Of a stretch of 64,000 nt of DNA, positions 38,869 to 48,027 are shown piece after piece; position 1 is the stretch's first letter, and each line of letters opens with the position of its first letter. The notes beneath the pieces are model-generated. The model did not search any database, had not been told where the DNA came from, and saw only the letters and a list, made by a program, of their open reading frames with translations. The position numbers and the translations under genes were made by a program. The stretch lies in the NCBI RefSeq assembly GCF_038235435.1, contig NZ_CP151275.1, positions 186,001-250,000 on the forward strand, read 5' to 3'. This DNA is from Niveibacterium sp. SC-1. GTDB lineage: Bacteria > Pseudomonadota > Gammaproteobacteria > Burkholderiales > Rhodocyclaceae.

Positions 38869-40326
38869 ATGAAGCCCTCCCTCCAACTCCGCGTTTCGCA
38901 ACAACTGGCGCTGACCCCGCAGCTGCAGCAATCGATCAAGCTTCTGCAGTTGTCGACCCTCGAGCTCAACACCGAGATCGAGCGGATGCTGCTGGACAAC
39001 CCGCTGCTCGAACGCGACGACGTCGACAACGATCCGGACAGCTGGGGCCACACCGCGGAGGCGACGACCACCCCGGGTGATGGCGCGGGCTCTGCGGAGG
39101 AGGCGCCTGCGGCCGACAACAAGGAATCCGAGCGGGACAGTTTCGAGGAGGGCCAGATGGACTGGTCTTCCGAGGGCGGCAGCGGAAGCGGCAGCTCAAG
39201 CAATCGCGACGATGATGACGACACCGACTTCCAGGAATTTCGCGCGGCCCAGACCAGCCTGCGCGACCATCTGGACAGCCAGGTGTCGCTGATTCCCCTG
39301 TCCGACCGGGACCGCGAGCTGGTGCGCTTCATGATCGAAGCGCTGGATGACGACGGCTACCTCTCGCAGCCGCCGGAGGAACTCCTGGAGCTGCTGCCCG
39401 CCGAAGCCGAAGTGGAACTCGAAGAATTGCAGATCGCGCTGGCGCACGTGCAGAACCTGGACCCGCCCGGCGTGGGCGCGCGTTCTCCGGGCGAATGCCT
39501 GAGCCTGCAGCTGCGAACCCTCCCCCAGAATCCGGTGCGCGACCTCGCGATCGCCATCTGCAATCAACACCTTGAGTTGCTGGCTTCGCGCGATTTCGTG
39601 CGGCTCAAGCGCCTGCTTGGCTGCGGCGACGACAGCCTGCGCGAAGCGCATCAGCTCGTCTGCGGCCTCGACCCGCGCCCGGGCTCGCGCTTTGCGGCGC
39701 TGGATGCGCGCTACATCGTTCCCGATGTCGTGGTGCGCAAATACCGCGGACACTGGAACGCTTCGCTCAACGGCGACGCCGTGCCGCGCCTGCGCATCAA
39801 CCAGCTCTACGCGGGCATCCTGCAGCAGCACCGTGGCTCCAGCGCATCGCTGTCTTCGCAGCTGCAGGAGGCACGCTGGATGATCAAGAACGTCCAGCAG
39901 CGATTTGACACGATCTTGCGAGTCTCCCAGGCGATCGTGGACCGCCAGCGGCAGTTTTTCGACTATGGTGATGTCGCCATGCGGCCGCTGACGCTGCGGG
40001 AAATCGCTGAGCAACTTGATCTACATGAATCAACCATCTCGCGGGTGACGACGCAGAAGTACATGGCGACGCCGCGGGGTATCCTTGAGCTGAAGTACTT
40101 TTTTGGCAGCCACGTCTCTACGGATTCTGGTGGAGCGTGCTCAGCAACGGCGATTCGCGCGCTGATTCGCCAGCTGGTCGCGGCGGAAGACAGGAAGAAA
40201 CCCCTGTCCGATGCCAGGATTGCCGAACTCCTTGGCCAGCAGGGTATCGTTGTGGCGCGCCGAACGATCGCAAAGTACCGCGAAGCGCTCAACATCCCGC
40301 CGGTCAGCCAGCGCAAGATGATCTGA
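38869..40326 (+). CDS. rpoN: RNA polymerase sigma-54 factor RpoN
   Basis: 485 residues. The N-terminal Gln-rich activator-interaction region (LTPQLQQSIKLLQLSTLEL), an acidic linker (about 50-120, with a Gly/Ser run), the core-binding domain, and the C-terminal DNA-binding part with the RpoN box ARRTIAKYREALNIP are complete. It directs transcription from -24/-12 promoters with AAA+ activators. It lies 24 bp after lptB and 11 bp before hpf. Confidence 0.96.
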   Translation: MKPSLQLRVSQQLALTPQLQQSIKLLQLSTLELNTEIERMLLDNPLLERDDVDNDPDSWGHTAEATTTPGDGAGSAEEAPAADNKESERDSFEEGQMDWSSEGGSGSGSSSNRDDDDDTDFQEFRAAQTSLRDHLDSQVSLIPLSDRDRELVRFMIEALDDDGYLSQPPEELLELLPAEAEVELEELQIALAHVQNLDPPGVGARSPGECLSLQLRTLPQNPVRDLAIAICNQHLELLASRDFVRLKRLLGCGDDSLREAHQLVCGLDPRPGSRFAALDARYIVPDVVVRKYRGHWNASLNGDAVPRLRINQLYAGILQQHRGSSASLSSQLQEARWMIKNVQQRFDTILRVSQAIVDRQRQFFDYGDVAMRPLTLREIAEQLDLHESTISRVTTQKYMATPRGILELKYFFGSHVSTDSGGACSATAIRALIRQLVAAEDRKKPLSDARIAELLGQQGIVVARRTIAKYREALNIPPVSQRKMI

Positions 40327-40337
40327 AAGGAGCGATC

Positions 40338-40661
40338 ATGAATCTGAACATCACCGGCCATCACGTCGACGTTTCTCAAGCGCTGCGCGATTACGTGACG
40401 ACGAAACTGGACAAGGTGGTGCGCCACTTTGACCATGTCACGAGTACGAGCGTGATCCTTTCGGTCGAGAAGCTGAAGCAGAAGGCGGAAGTGACGGTGC
40501 ATGTACGCGGCAAGGACATTTATGTCGAAGCCGAATCCGATGACCTGTACGCGGCCATCGATGCCATGATCGACAAACTCGATCGCCAAGTGGTCAAGCA
40601 CAAGGAAAAGACCTACGATCACGGCCGCGACGCGCTCAAGCGTCAGTCGGTCGAAACCTGA
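40338..40661 (+). CDS. hpf: Short ribosome hibernation promoting factor HPF
   Basis: 107-residue HPF/YfiA-type protein that binds the 30S decoding region in stationary phase. MNLNITGHHVDVSQALRDYVTTKL and VEAESDDLYAAIDAMIDKLDRQ are clear family sequences; no long C-terminal dimerisation domain. ATG 40338 has an AAAGGAG Shine-Dalgarno at 40326-40332. Part of the rpoN-hpf-ptsN-hprK cluster. Confidence 0.94.
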   Translation: MNLNITGHHVDVSQALRDYVTTKLDKVVRHFDHVTSTSVILSVEKLKQKAEVTVHVRGKDIYVEAESDDLYAAIDAMIDKLDRQVVKHKEKTYDHGRDALKRQSVET

Positions 40662-40724
40662 TCCTCCCGGGCGAGCTTTCCGACCCGTGAGCGGGGAAAC
40701 GGAAAGCCAAAACCAGCCTTACGC

Positions 40725-40746
40725 CTGCGCGCCTTCGGGCGCGCAG
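40725..40746 (+). other. Stable UUCG hairpin between hpf and ptsN
   Basis: Perfect 9-bp stem (CTGCGCGCC at 40725-40733, GGCGCGCAG at 40738-40746) closed by a TTCG tetraloop. No T-run follows, so it is more likely an mRNA stabilising or processing element, or attenuates read-through, than a terminator. Confidence 0.6.
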
Positions 40747-40765
40747 TGCCATCCGAACAAGCAGA

Positions 40766-41233
40766 ATGAACCTGATAGCACCGCTGCTCTCGCCGACCAA
40801 TGTCGTCGTCGACCTTGAAGCAAGCAGCAAGAAGCGCGCATTCGAACAGGCGGGACTTCTGTTCGAGAACCACCAGGGCCTGGCGCGCAGCGTCGTCTAC
40901 GACTCCCTGTTCGCGCGCGAGAAGCTGGGCTCCACCGGTCTGGGCCAGGGGATTGCCATCCCGCACGGCCGGATCAAGGGTTTGCGCGACGCTGTCGGCG
41001 CCTTCATTCGCCTGGCGCAGCCGGTGCAGTTCGAGGCGCCGGACGGCAAGCCGGTCGGCATGCTGTTCGTGCTGCTGGTGCCCGAAGCCGCCACTGAATA
41101 TCACCTGCGCCTCCTATCCGAGCTGGCGCAGATGTTCTCCGACCGTGGCTTCCGCGATGCCCTGTCGCAGGCGACCGATGCCAACGAAGCCCACACGCTC
41201 TTCGTGAACTGGAGCGCCAATGCGGCGCACTAG
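40766..41233 (+). CDS. ptsN: Nitrogen-PTS EIIA component PtsN
   Basis: 155-residue EIIA(Ntr) domain with phospho-accepting H67 in GIAIPHGR. It receives phosphate through the PTS(Ntr) chain and regulates, rather than transports. The 3' end overlaps hprK by 14 bp, coupling it to the HPr kinase that acts on the same pathway. Confidence 0.95.
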   Translation: MNLIAPLLSPTNVVVDLEASSKKRAFEQAGLLFENHQGLARSVVYDSLFAREKLGSTGLGQGIAIPHGRIKGLRDAVGAFIRLAQPVQFEAPDGKPVGMLFVLLVPEAATEYHLRLLSELAQMFSDRGFRDALSQATDANEAHTLFVNWSANAAH

Positions 41234-42173
41234 CGTCGCCCGCCTCGTCCAGGACAACCAGGAGCGGCTGCGCCTCACGCATTTGTTGGGGCCGCTGGAC
41301 AACGAACTGCATGTGCCGGACGAGAAGGTCTGGCCGGCCGAATTGATCGGTCACCTCAACGTGATCCACCCCAACCGGGTGCAGGTCATGGGCGAGGCCG
41401 AGCTGGCCTGGATCCGCCGCCAGGGGCGGGAAAAGGTCCAGCACATGCTCGAGAGCATCCTGCTCGCGAACCCGCCGGCGCTGATCCTGGCGGACGGCTG
41501 CGAGATGCCCGACGCAATCCAGGGCGTGGTGGAGCAGACCGGCACGGCGGTCATCGCCTCGCCCTTCGAAACCGCGCGCGTGATCGATTCGCTGCGCACC
41601 TACCTCGCGCGGACCCTCGCGGAGAAGACGTCCCTGCATGGCGTGTTCATGGACGTGCTCGGTCTGGGCGTGTTGATCACCGGTGATTCGGGTGCCGGCA
41701 AATCCGAACTCGCGCTCGAACTCATCTCGCGCGGACACGGCCTGGTGGCCGACGACGTGGTCGAGATCTCGCGCATCGCGCCTGGCGTGCTCGAAGGCCG
41801 CTGCCCGGAGCTCCTGCGCAACTTCCTCGAAGTCCGCGGGCTGGGCATCCTGAACATCCGCACCATCTTTGGCGAGACGGCGTGTCGCCGCAAGATGAAG
41901 CTCAAGCTGGTGGTGCACCTGCATCGCCAGCAGCGCGGCGAAGGCGTGCAGGCGCCGCGCCTGCCGCTGGAGGACGACATCCAGGAGATCCTCGGCGTGC
42001 CCGTGCGCCGCGTGACCCTGCCTGTGGCGGCCGGCCGCAACCTCGCGGTGCTGCTGGAAGCCGCAGTGCGCAACACCATCCTGCAACTGCGTGGGATCGA
42101 CTCCCTGCAGGAGTTCGTCGAGCGGCAGCGCGACGCGCTCGACGCCGACATCGGCGACATCGAGACCCTCTAG
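41220..42173 (+). CDS. hprK: HPr kinase/phosphorylase HprK
   Basis: 317 residues. P-loop GDSGAGKSE at residues 155-163 and the signature region ILNIRTIFGETA are intact, with the catalytic-region His at about 140 (LHGVFMDV). Phosphorylates and dephosphorylates HPr on serine. No HPr gene is in the window. Start is the ATG inside ptsN. Confidence 0.94.
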   Translation: MRRTSVARLVQDNQERLRLTHLLGPLDNELHVPDEKVWPAELIGHLNVIHPNRVQVMGEAELAWIRRQGREKVQHMLESILLANPPALILADGCEMPDAIQGVVEQTGTAVIASPFETARVIDSLRTYLARTLAEKTSLHGVFMDVLGLGVLITGDSGAGKSELALELISRGHGLVADDVVEISRIAPGVLEGRCPELLRNFLEVRGLGILNIRTIFGETACRRKMKLKLVVHLHRQQRGEGVQAPRLPLEDDIQEILGVPVRRVTLPVAAGRNLAVLLEAAVRNTILQLRGIDSLQEFVERQRDALDADIGDIETL

Positions 42174-42425
42174 CCTGCCGCGCCCCTTCGCGGCGCGTGC
42201 TCCTTTCCGCAAGCTGTTCCGCCCTGTTTCGCGATTTGTGTGCGAAACACCGGTACGCCTCTGTTCGCTGCGGTTTTCGCGTGTTATCTTTTTTTCACCT
42301 TTTTTAAAGGTCTGGTCATCGCCGGCCCGGCGAATTCGTTGTAGTCGCAGGAGACCCGGAAGCGAATGACCATTGCAGGTAGTTCGGCTTGTTTCGCGTG
42401 TCCGCTATACACAAGGAGACCCGTA
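42174..42425. other. hprK to PsiF-protein intergenic region with inverted repeats
   Basis: 252 bp without a gene. It contains a perfect 8-bp inverted repeat (TGTTTCGC 42225-42232, GCGAAACA 42242-42249), a further TTTCGC at 42275-42280 that could pair alternatively with GCGAAA, then TATC and a run of T, then ACCTTT-TTT-AAAGGT (42297-42311). A possible -10 (TATACA, 42406-42411) and AAGGAG (42412-42417) precede the next gene. Confidence 0.45.
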
Positions 42426-42878
42426 ATGAAGATCGCTGCTGCTGTTGCTGTCGTATTGCTTTCGTTGTCCGCTTCGGCAGCCTTTGCCGATGATGTTCCT
42501 GTCGAAACGCTGAATGGCTGCAAGGGCCAGGCAGACGCCAAGAAGCTCAAAGGTGCCGCGGCGCAGTCCTTCGTGGACAAATGCGTGAAGGATGCCGGTG
42601 GCAACAAGGGTGGCGCTGGCACCGGCACAGCCGCTATGGACACCAACAAGGTGACCGGCTGCGCAGCGGGCGCTGATGCCAAGAAGCTCAAGGGTCAGGA
42701 ACGCAAGGACGCCATCGCCGAGTGCGAGAAGACCACGGTGGCCCCTGGCGTTACGCGCGCCTCGGTGTCGGACGAAACCAAGCGTGCCTGCGTGGCTGAA
42801 GCCAACGCGCGCAAACTCAAGGGCGACGCCCGCACTCAGTTCTACATGGACTGCGCGATCAGCCACGGCCAGAAGTAA
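42426..42878 (+). CDS. Secreted protein with three PsiF-type repeats
   Basis: 150 residues. Signal peptide MKIAAAVAVVLLSLSASAAFA (cleavage after AFA, about residue 21). The mature part is three copies of a cysteine/lysine repeat of the PsiF family: CKGQADAKKLKG, CAAGADAKKLKG and CVAEANARKLKG, each followed by a second Cys about 18 residues after the first. E. coli PsiF, a phosphate-starvation protein of unknown function, has two. A Pho box cannot be confirmed here. A terminator follows. Confidence 0.82.
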   Translation: MKIAAAVAVVLLSLSASAAFADDVPVETLNGCKGQADAKKLKGAAAQSFVDKCVKDAGGNKGGAGTGTAAMDTNKVTGCAAGADAKKLKGQERKDAIAECEKTTVAPGVTRASVSDETKRACVAEANARKLKGDARTQFYMDCAISHGQK

Positions 42879-42896
42879 GCGCGCCGAAGCTTGACC

Positions 42897-42923
42897 AAAC
42901 CCCGCCGCAAGGCGGGGTTTTTC
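42897..42923 (+). terminator. Rho-independent terminator after the PsiF-repeat gene
   Basis: Ten-base-pair stem AAACCCCGCC (42897-42906) / GGCGGGGTTT (42911-42920) with GCAA loop, followed by TTC. The A/T ends make it usable in both directions. Confidence 0.92.
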
Positions 42924-42958
42924 GTTCACCATGCGGTTTTAGACGTCCGAAGCTCTTC

Positions 42959-43303
42959 ATGTCCGAAGCCTTGGTCCTGGTGCTGTGCAACTGTCCGGAT
43001 GCGCAAGTTGCCGAGCAGATCGGGCGCCAGCTGATTGAACGTCGACTGGCGGCCTGCGTGAATCTGCTCGCGCCCGTGCGCTCGATCTACCGCTGGCAGG
43101 GCAAGGTGGAGTTCGCCGAAGAGATCCCCTTGCTGGCCAAGACCTGCCAGGCGCGGGTCGCCGAGCTTGAGTCTGCGATCCGCGAGCTGCACCCGTACGA
43201 ACTGCCTGAAATCCTTCACCTCACGGCCTCCGCGCTGCCCGCATACCTCGCCTGGGTCGAGGCCGAAACGCTTCCCGAAAACCGCCTGCCCGACGGGCTC
43301 TGA
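42959..43303 (+). CDS. cutA: Divalent-cation tolerance protein CutA
   Basis: 114-residue CutA1 trimer-forming protein (ERRLAACVNLLAPVRSIYRWQGKVE, HPYELPEI). Physiological role unsettled; linked in E. coli to copper tolerance. It lies 9 bp before dsbD, the same order as E. coli cutA-dsbD. Confidence 0.95.
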   Translation: MSEALVLVLCNCPDAQVAEQIGRQLIERRLAACVNLLAPVRSIYRWQGKVEFAEEIPLLAKTCQARVAELESAIRELHPYELPEILHLTASALPAYLAWVEAETLPENRLPDGL

Positions 43304-43312
43304 TACCTCTTC

Positions 43313-45139
43313 ATGCTGCATCGCTTGTTGCGTCTGTTCGCGCTCTTTGCCCTGTTCCTCCTTTCTGGCGCGCTTGCGGCCGCCGACCCTTTGACGCCGG
43401 AAGAGGCTTTCAAGACCCGGGTGACCGCGGCAGACGCGCGGACGCTTGAAGTCGGCTTCGAGATCGCGCCGGGCTACTACCTCTATCGACATCGGTTCGC
43501 CTTCGTTGCGGCTTCGGACGGACTCTCCCTGGGCGAACCCGTATTGCCGGCCGGCACGCCTCACCAGGACGAGTTCTTCGGCCAGGTAGAGACCTATCGG
43601 GATGGCCTCAAGATCCGGATTCCGCTGCTCGCGGGCGACGCCGCCACGGCGCGCCTGAAGGTGAGCTACCAGGGCTGTGCGGATCAGGGCGTGTGCTACC
43701 CGCCGCAGACGCAGGAACTGAGCGTCGGAGGCGGCGGCGGGCTTTTCGCGGACGCGCTGGGGCGCCTGGGGGGCAGCGTTGCAGGGGGGCAGGACTCCGC
43801 GGCCATGAGCACGCCAGCCCAAGCTGCCGATACCGCGTCCGCCGACCTCGGAGCGGTGTCGGTCGACGAGAGTTCGCGCATGGCGGGACTGCTCGCGGGC
43901 CGATCCGTCTGGGCACTGTTCGCCTTCTTCGGGGCCGGCATCCTGCTCGCCTTCTCGCCCTGCATGCTGCCCATGCTGCCTATCCTTGCCGCGATCGTTG
44001 TCGGGCCGGGTCGCCATGCTTCGCGGCGGCGCGGTGTCGCATTGGCGCTCACTTACGTCCTGGGCATGGCCGTCACGTATGCGGCGGCGGGCGTAGCTGC
44101 CGGCCTCGCCGGGACGATGCTCACAGCAGCTCTGCAGAACGTCTGGGTGCTGTCCGCCTTTGCGGCGGTGTTCGTGCTGCTGGCAGGCGCGATGTTCGGC
44201 TTGTTCCAGTTCCAGCTACCGACCGCCTTGCAGGCACGCCTGTCGGCACATTCCAGCGCGCAGAAGGGGGGCAGTTTCCTCGGCGCGACGACCATGGGCG
44301 TCTTGTCCGCGCTGATCGTCGGGCCCTGCGTCGCGGCACCACTTGCCGGTGCCTTGCTTTACATCGCGCAGAGCGGCAATGCCTTGCAGGGCGGCCTGGC
44401 CCTGTTCGCGATGTCCGTGGGCATGGGGCTGCCGCTGATCGTCATCGCCGGAGCCGCGCGCGAATTGCTTCCCAAGGCCGGACCCTGGATGGAATGGGTG
44501 AAGCATGCCTTTGGCGTGATCCTGCTGGGCGTGGCCATCTGGATCGTGGTGCCGGTGACGCCCGTCTGGCTGCAGATGCTGCTGTGGGGCGCGCTGCTCC
44601 TCGTCTGTGGCGTCCATCTTCGCGCGCTCGACCCGCTGCCCCCGCATGCGCGCGGCTGGCAGCGGTTCTGGAAAGGGATGGGCGTGATCGCCTTGCTGCT
44701 GGGCGCCGCGCAGTTCGCGGGTGCCCTGGGCGGTGCGCGCGACCCGCTGCAGCCGTTGGCCTTCCTGGGGCGCGACACGCCGCCGGCGGCTGAGGGCGTG
44801 CGCTTCGAGCCGGTCAGCAGCCTGGCCGAGCTTGAACGTCGCCTCACCGAGGGCCGCCCCGTGATGCTGGACTTCTACGCAGACTGGTGCGTGTCCTGCC
44901 GCGAGATGGAGCGCTTCACGTTCCGCGACCCCGGCGTGCGCCAGGCGTTGGAGGGCACGCTCCTGCTGCGTGCCGACGTGACGGGGAATACTGCCGAGGA
45001 CAAGGCCTTGCTCAAGCGCTTCGGCCTGTTCGGCCCACCGGGCATCGTGTTCTTCGACGCGCAGGGCAAGGAATCCAGGCGCCGGGTGATCGGCTACCAG
45101 CCTGCTGAGCAGTTCCTGCAAAGCCTGGCCGCGCGCTAG
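43313..45139 (+). CDS. dsbD: Thiol:disulfide interchange protein DsbD
   Basis: Moves electrons from cytoplasmic thioredoxin to the periplasm to reduce DsbC and cytochrome maturation factors. 608 residues: signal peptide, N-terminal alpha domain with C122/C128 (GCADQGVCYPP), eight-helix membrane core (SPCMLPMLPI; VGPCVAAPLAGALL), and C-terminal thioredoxin-like domain with CVSC at 526-529 (YADWCVSCREME). All redox cysteines are present. Cotranscribed with cutA. Confidence 0.95.
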   Translation: MLHRLLRLFALFALFLLSGALAAADPLTPEEAFKTRVTAADARTLEVGFEIAPGYYLYRHRFAFVAASDGLSLGEPVLPAGTPHQDEFFGQVETYRDGLKIRIPLLAGDAATARLKVSYQGCADQGVCYPPQTQELSVGGGGGLFADALGRLGGSVAGGQDSAAMSTPAQAADTASADLGAVSVDESSRMAGLLAGRSVWALFAFFGAGILLAFSPCMLPMLPILAAIVVGPGRHASRRRGVALALTYVLGMAVTYAAAGVAAGLAGTMLTAALQNVWVLSAFAAVFVLLAGAMFGLFQFQLPTALQARLSAHSSAQKGGSFLGATTMGVLSALIVGPCVAAPLAGALLYIAQSGNALQGGLALFAMSVGMGLPLIVIAGAARELLPKAGPWMEWVKHAFGVILLGVAIWIVVPVTPVWLQMLLWGALLLVCGVHLRALDPLPPHARGWQRFWKGMGVIALLLGAAQFAGALGGARDPLQPLAFLGRDTPPAAEGVRFEPVSSLAELERRLTEGRPVMLDFYADWCVSCREMERFTFRDPGVRQALEGTLLLRADVTGNTAEDKALLKRFGLFGPPGIVFFDAQGKESRRRVIGYQPAEQFLQSLAAR

Positions 45140-45196
45140 GCCTGTTCGTATCCGGCGCGCATTGCGCGCACGGGCGAGGCTGCCGGGACAAACCCT

Positions 45197-45294
45197 AAAA
45201 GAAGGGCTGCGTGGCCCCCGCCACACAGCCCCTAAGACCACCGATCATCACCCCTGGGAGTAGAGAGCTTAGGAGGTGGGATCGGTTGCACCCA
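45197..45294 (-). ncRNA. Candidate small RNA with own promoter and terminator
   Basis: On the minus strand a promoter-like TTGGCT-N17-CACAAT (45301-45329) is followed by about 100 nt and then a 12-bp terminator hairpin (45204-45231, loop of four G) with TTCTTTT. One stem pair is G-U on the minus strand but C-A on the plus strand, so the hairpin is built for minus-strand RNA. Inside, CCTAAG (45267-45272) can pair with CTTAGG (45230-45235), and CCGATC (45280-45285) with GATCGG (45241-45246). No ORF. It is not 6S-like in length. It could instead be the long 3' UTR of trmB. Family unknown to me. Confidence 0.55.
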
Positions 45295-45300
45295 CATGTC

Positions 45301-45329
45301 ATTGTGCCGCAACGAGCTGGCAGAGCCAA
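45301..45329 (-). promoter_or_regulatory. Promoter-like sequence for the candidate small RNA
   Basis: Minus-strand TTGGCT (45324-45329), 17-bp spacer, CACAAT (45301-45306); both hexamers match the sigma-70 consensus at four of six positions. Start site predicted near 45294. Confidence 0.5.
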
Positions 45330-45488
45330 TGACAGCGGCATGTTTTGTGAGAGGCGCTTCACGCTTCATCGTGCGCGGCGAGGCGGGTCCGAGCGCGAAC
45401 AGGTCGGCGCTTGCGCGATGGAAACGGCGATCGAGCTGATTGGTGGGTGGAGCGCGAAAGGTGGCGTCGGCGAGTGCGACGCCGGGGC

Positions 45489-46211
45489 TCAGACTTCGGC
45501 GCGTCGCAGGAAGACCAGATCCCACACGCCGTGGCCGAGCTTGATGCCGCGATTCTCGAACTTGGTGAGCGGGCGGTAGGCGGGGCGCGGGGCATAGTCT
45601 GCAGCGCTGTTGGCGAGCAGGGGTTCGCCCGCAAGGACCTCCAGCATCTGTATCGCGTAGTCCTCCCAGTCCGTGGCGCAATGCAGATAACCGCCGGGTG
45701 CGAGGCGCAGGGCGAGTTCGCGCACGAAGTCCGGCTGGATCAGGCGGCGCTTGTTGTGCCGCTTCTTGTGCCAGGGGTCAGGGAAGAACACGTGCACGCC
45801 GGCGAGGCTGCCGGGGGCGATCATGTCGCGCACGACTTCAAAGGCGTCGTGCTGCATCAGGCGCACGTTCGTGAGGTCTTGCTCGGCGATCAGCTTGCAC
45901 AGGCTGCCTACGCCCGGGCCGTGCACCTCGATGCCGAGGAAGTTCTCGTCCGGGCGACCAGTGGCGATGCGTGCGGTGGTCTCGCCCATGCCGAACCCGA
46001 TCTCGAGGATGGTCGGGGCGGCACGCCCGAAGGCCTCGGCAAAATCCAGCGTTCCCTCCCGATACGGGACGCCGACCTTGGGCAGCATGTCGGCGAGGAA
46101 GCGTTCCTGCGCCGGCGACATCCGACCCTGGCGCAGCACATAGCTGCGCACCGGACGCGTGCGCGGATCGTCGGCGGACGGGACCTGGCGGTGGTCTTCG
46201 GTTTCGATCAT
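45489..46211 (-). CDS. trmB: tRNA (guanine-46-N7)-methyltransferase TrmB
   Basis: 240-residue SAM-dependent enzyme making m7G46 in tRNA variable loops. SAM motif [15 protein letters not shown], catalytic/tRNA motif [16 protein letters not shown] and the C-terminal [11 protein letters not shown] are intact. Last gene of thiS-thiG-trmB, 4 bp after thiG. A hairpin (45463-45483) without a T-run lies just downstream. Confidence 0.95.
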   Translation of the reverse strand: MIETEDHRQVPSADDPRTRPVRSYVLRQGRMSPAQERFLADMLPKVGVPYREGTLDFAEAFGRAAPTILEIGFGMGETTARIATGRPDENFLGIEVHGPGVGSLCKLIAEQDLTNVRLMQHDAFEVVRDMIAPGSLAGVHVFFPDPWHKKRHNKRRLIQPDFVRELALRLAPGGYLHCATDWEDYAIQMLEVLAGEPLLANSAADYAPRPAYRPLTKFENRGIKLGHGVWDLVFLRRAEV

Positions 46212-46215
46212 CGGA

Positions 46216-47001
46216 TCAGCTGCCGATCAGGCCGGAGGTGGGCGAGCTGGGGCTCGCCGAGTAGAGCTTGCGCGGCATACGGCCGGCGAGGAAGGCCTCG
46301 CGACCGGCCTCCACCGCCTTCTTCATGGCGCCGGCCATGCGCACCGGGTCCTGGGCCAGCGCGATGGCGGTGTTCATCAGCACGCCATCGCAGCCCAGTT
46401 CCATCGCGATCGCCGCGTCGGAGGCCGTGCCCACGCCGGCATCCACCAGCACGGGAACCGTTGCGCTTTCGATGATGAGACGCAGGTTCCAGGGATTGAG
46501 GATGCCCATGCCCGAGCCGATCAGGGAAGCGAGCGGCATCACCGCGACGCAGCCGATGTCCTGCAGGATCCTGGCCTGGATCGGATCGTCCGAGCAGTAG
46601 ACCATGACCTTGAAGCCCTCCTTGACCAGCGTCTCGGCCGCCTTGAGGGTCTCCGGCATGTTGGGGAACAAAGTGTGCGAATCGCCCAGCACTTCCAGCT
46701 TGACCAAGGTGTGGTCGTCGAGGAGCTCGCGCGCCAGGCGCAGGGTGCGCACCGCGTCCTCGGCCGAGTAGCAGCCCGCCGTGTTGGGCAGGTAGGTGAA
46801 CTCGGAGGGCGGCAGGGCATCGAGCAGGCTGGGCGCCTTGGGATCCTGGCCGATGTTGGTACGGCGGATTGCCACGGTCACGATCCGGGCGCCGGAGGCG
46901 AGCACCGCGCGGCGCGTCTCGTCGAAATCCTTGTACTTGCCGGTGCCGACCAGGAGTCGGGAAGCATAGGACTGACCAGCGATGACCAAAGGATCGTTCA
47001 T
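46216..47001 (-). CDS. thiG: Thiazole synthase ThiG
   Basis: 261-residue TIM-barrel enzyme forming the thiamine thiazole ring from dehydroglycine, deoxyxylulose phosphate and ThiS-thiocarboxylate. The Schiff-base lysine is in LVKLEVLGD, and ATRRTNI-like [11 protein letters not shown] and [21 protein letters not shown] (phosphate site) are conserved. Downstream of thiS by 51 bp. No TPP riboswitch is visible in front of the pair. Confidence 0.95.
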   Translation of the reverse strand: MNDPLVIAGQSYASRLLVGTGKYKDFDETRRAVLASGARIVTVAIRRTNIGQDPKAPSLLDALPPSEFTYLPNTAGCYSAEDAVRTLRLARELLDDHTLVKLEVLGDSHTLFPNMPETLKAAETLVKEGFKVMVYCSDDPIQARILQDIGCVAVMPLASLIGSGMGILNPWNLRLIIESATVPVLVDAGVGTASDAAIAMELGCDGVLMNTAIALAQDPVRMAGAMKKAVEAGREAFLAGRMPRKLYSASPSSPTSGLIGS

Positions 47002-47052
47002 GGCGTTCTCGGGCTAGACGTGTGGGGGTTTGGAAGGCACGGGGCGACGGCC

Positions 47053-47256
47053 TCAGCCGCCGCCGACTGCGACCACGATCTCAAGGCGGTCGCCCGTTTC
47101 GAGGGCGGTTTTTCCGTGCAGGCCGCGCGGCACGATCTCACCATTGCGCTCTACGGCCAGACGCTTGCCGGTGAGGGCGAGGCTGTCGAGCAAGTCGGCC
47201 AGCGTGGCGGGCGCGGGAAGGCGATGCAACGCACCATTGAGGGTGATTTCGATCAT
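47053..47256 (-). CDS. thiS: Sulfur carrier protein ThiS
   Basis: 67-residue ubiquitin-like sulfur carrier ending in the required VAVGGG; its C-terminal Gly becomes a thiocarboxylate for ThiG. ATG 47256 (MIEITLNGA) fits the family; a longer frame would add 14 residues. Heads the minus-strand thiS-thiG-trmB operon, divergent from the split tRNA-Gly gene across 304 bp. In that spacer the plus-strand tRNA promoter is the only clear signal I see. Confidence 0.92.
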   Translation of the reverse strand: MIEITLNGALHRLPAPATLADLLDSLALTGKRLAVERNGEIVPRGLHGKTALETGDRLEIVVAVGGG

Positions 47257-47490
47257 GGGATTCGCGGCAGGGAGCGACAAGAGTAGGCGCACGCCCAAGC
47301 CGGGAATTTTAGCATGGGGGGCAGACCTGCCCGGGCGCTGGCGCGAGCCCTGGGCAGGGCTTCAGCTGACAGGGAAGAGCCGATCCCGGCGAGATTCGCG
47401 AGACGCCGGGTGCGTGTCCGGCCGGTATGCACGTATCCAGATCGCGAGCTGTTTCGGCGCACGGACGTATGTGTCGGCACCGGACCGGAT

Positions 47491-47519
47491 TTGAAGCGGC
47501 GCGGCCTCGCGGTTAGAAT
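47491..47519 (+). promoter_or_regulatory. Promoter of the split tRNA-Gly gene
   Basis: TTGAAG (47491-47496), exactly 17 bp spacer, TAGAAT (47514-47519), placing the transcript start near 47526, about 35 nt before tRNA position 1. It would drive the tRNA, the intron, the internal tRNA and the maturase as one precursor. Confidence 0.8.
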
Positions 47520-48027
47520 TGCCGGGCTGATCCGCCTTCGTGTTCGCGAAGGCGCCCAAAGCGGGCGTCGTATAATGGCAATACCCTAGCTTCCCAAGCG
47601 TGCGACGTGAGTCGGAGGTGAGCTGCAGCCTTGCACAACGCAGATCCCATTGCGGGGTCGCCACCATTGCGGTGGATCTGTGCAGAACGCAGCAGTACTA
47701 AATCCGTGCCCTTGCGGCATGGAGCGGCGTAAGCCGTACAAGTAATTGTTCTGCCTCTCGCGAGAGCGGACAGAACCCGGGGTTCAGCCCTCGGTAGCCT
47801 AGGAGCGGTGCGTCGCTGGTAACGGCGAGGTGCTAAGCGCTCTGACAATGTAGCCATCCCACGGGGTACGTCATGCCCCGTGAGGGGTCTGGCGTGATTT
47901 CGGGAGTTGCACCCGGATGAGGCGCTAGGCTGGTTTGGATGGTTAACGTAAGTGAACCGCTATTAAACGTCGTCAAGCTTGATGAGCCAAAGGCAACTCG
48001 GGCTCTGCCAAAAGGCATGTGATCGGT

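Noticed and set aside
42179..42197. CGCGCC/GGCGCG hairpin as hprK terminator
   Set aside because: Short stem and no T-run; could be a random GC-rich inverted repeat.
45140..45488. 6S RNA or tmRNA in the dsbD-trmB gap
   Set aside because: The terminator-bounded segment is only about 100 nt and lacks the long rod with central bubble of 6S or any tmRNA tag and tRNA-like end.
47257..47490. TPP riboswitch in front of thiS-thiG
   Set aside because: None of the conserved thi-box blocks is visible on the minus strand between 47257 and 47490.
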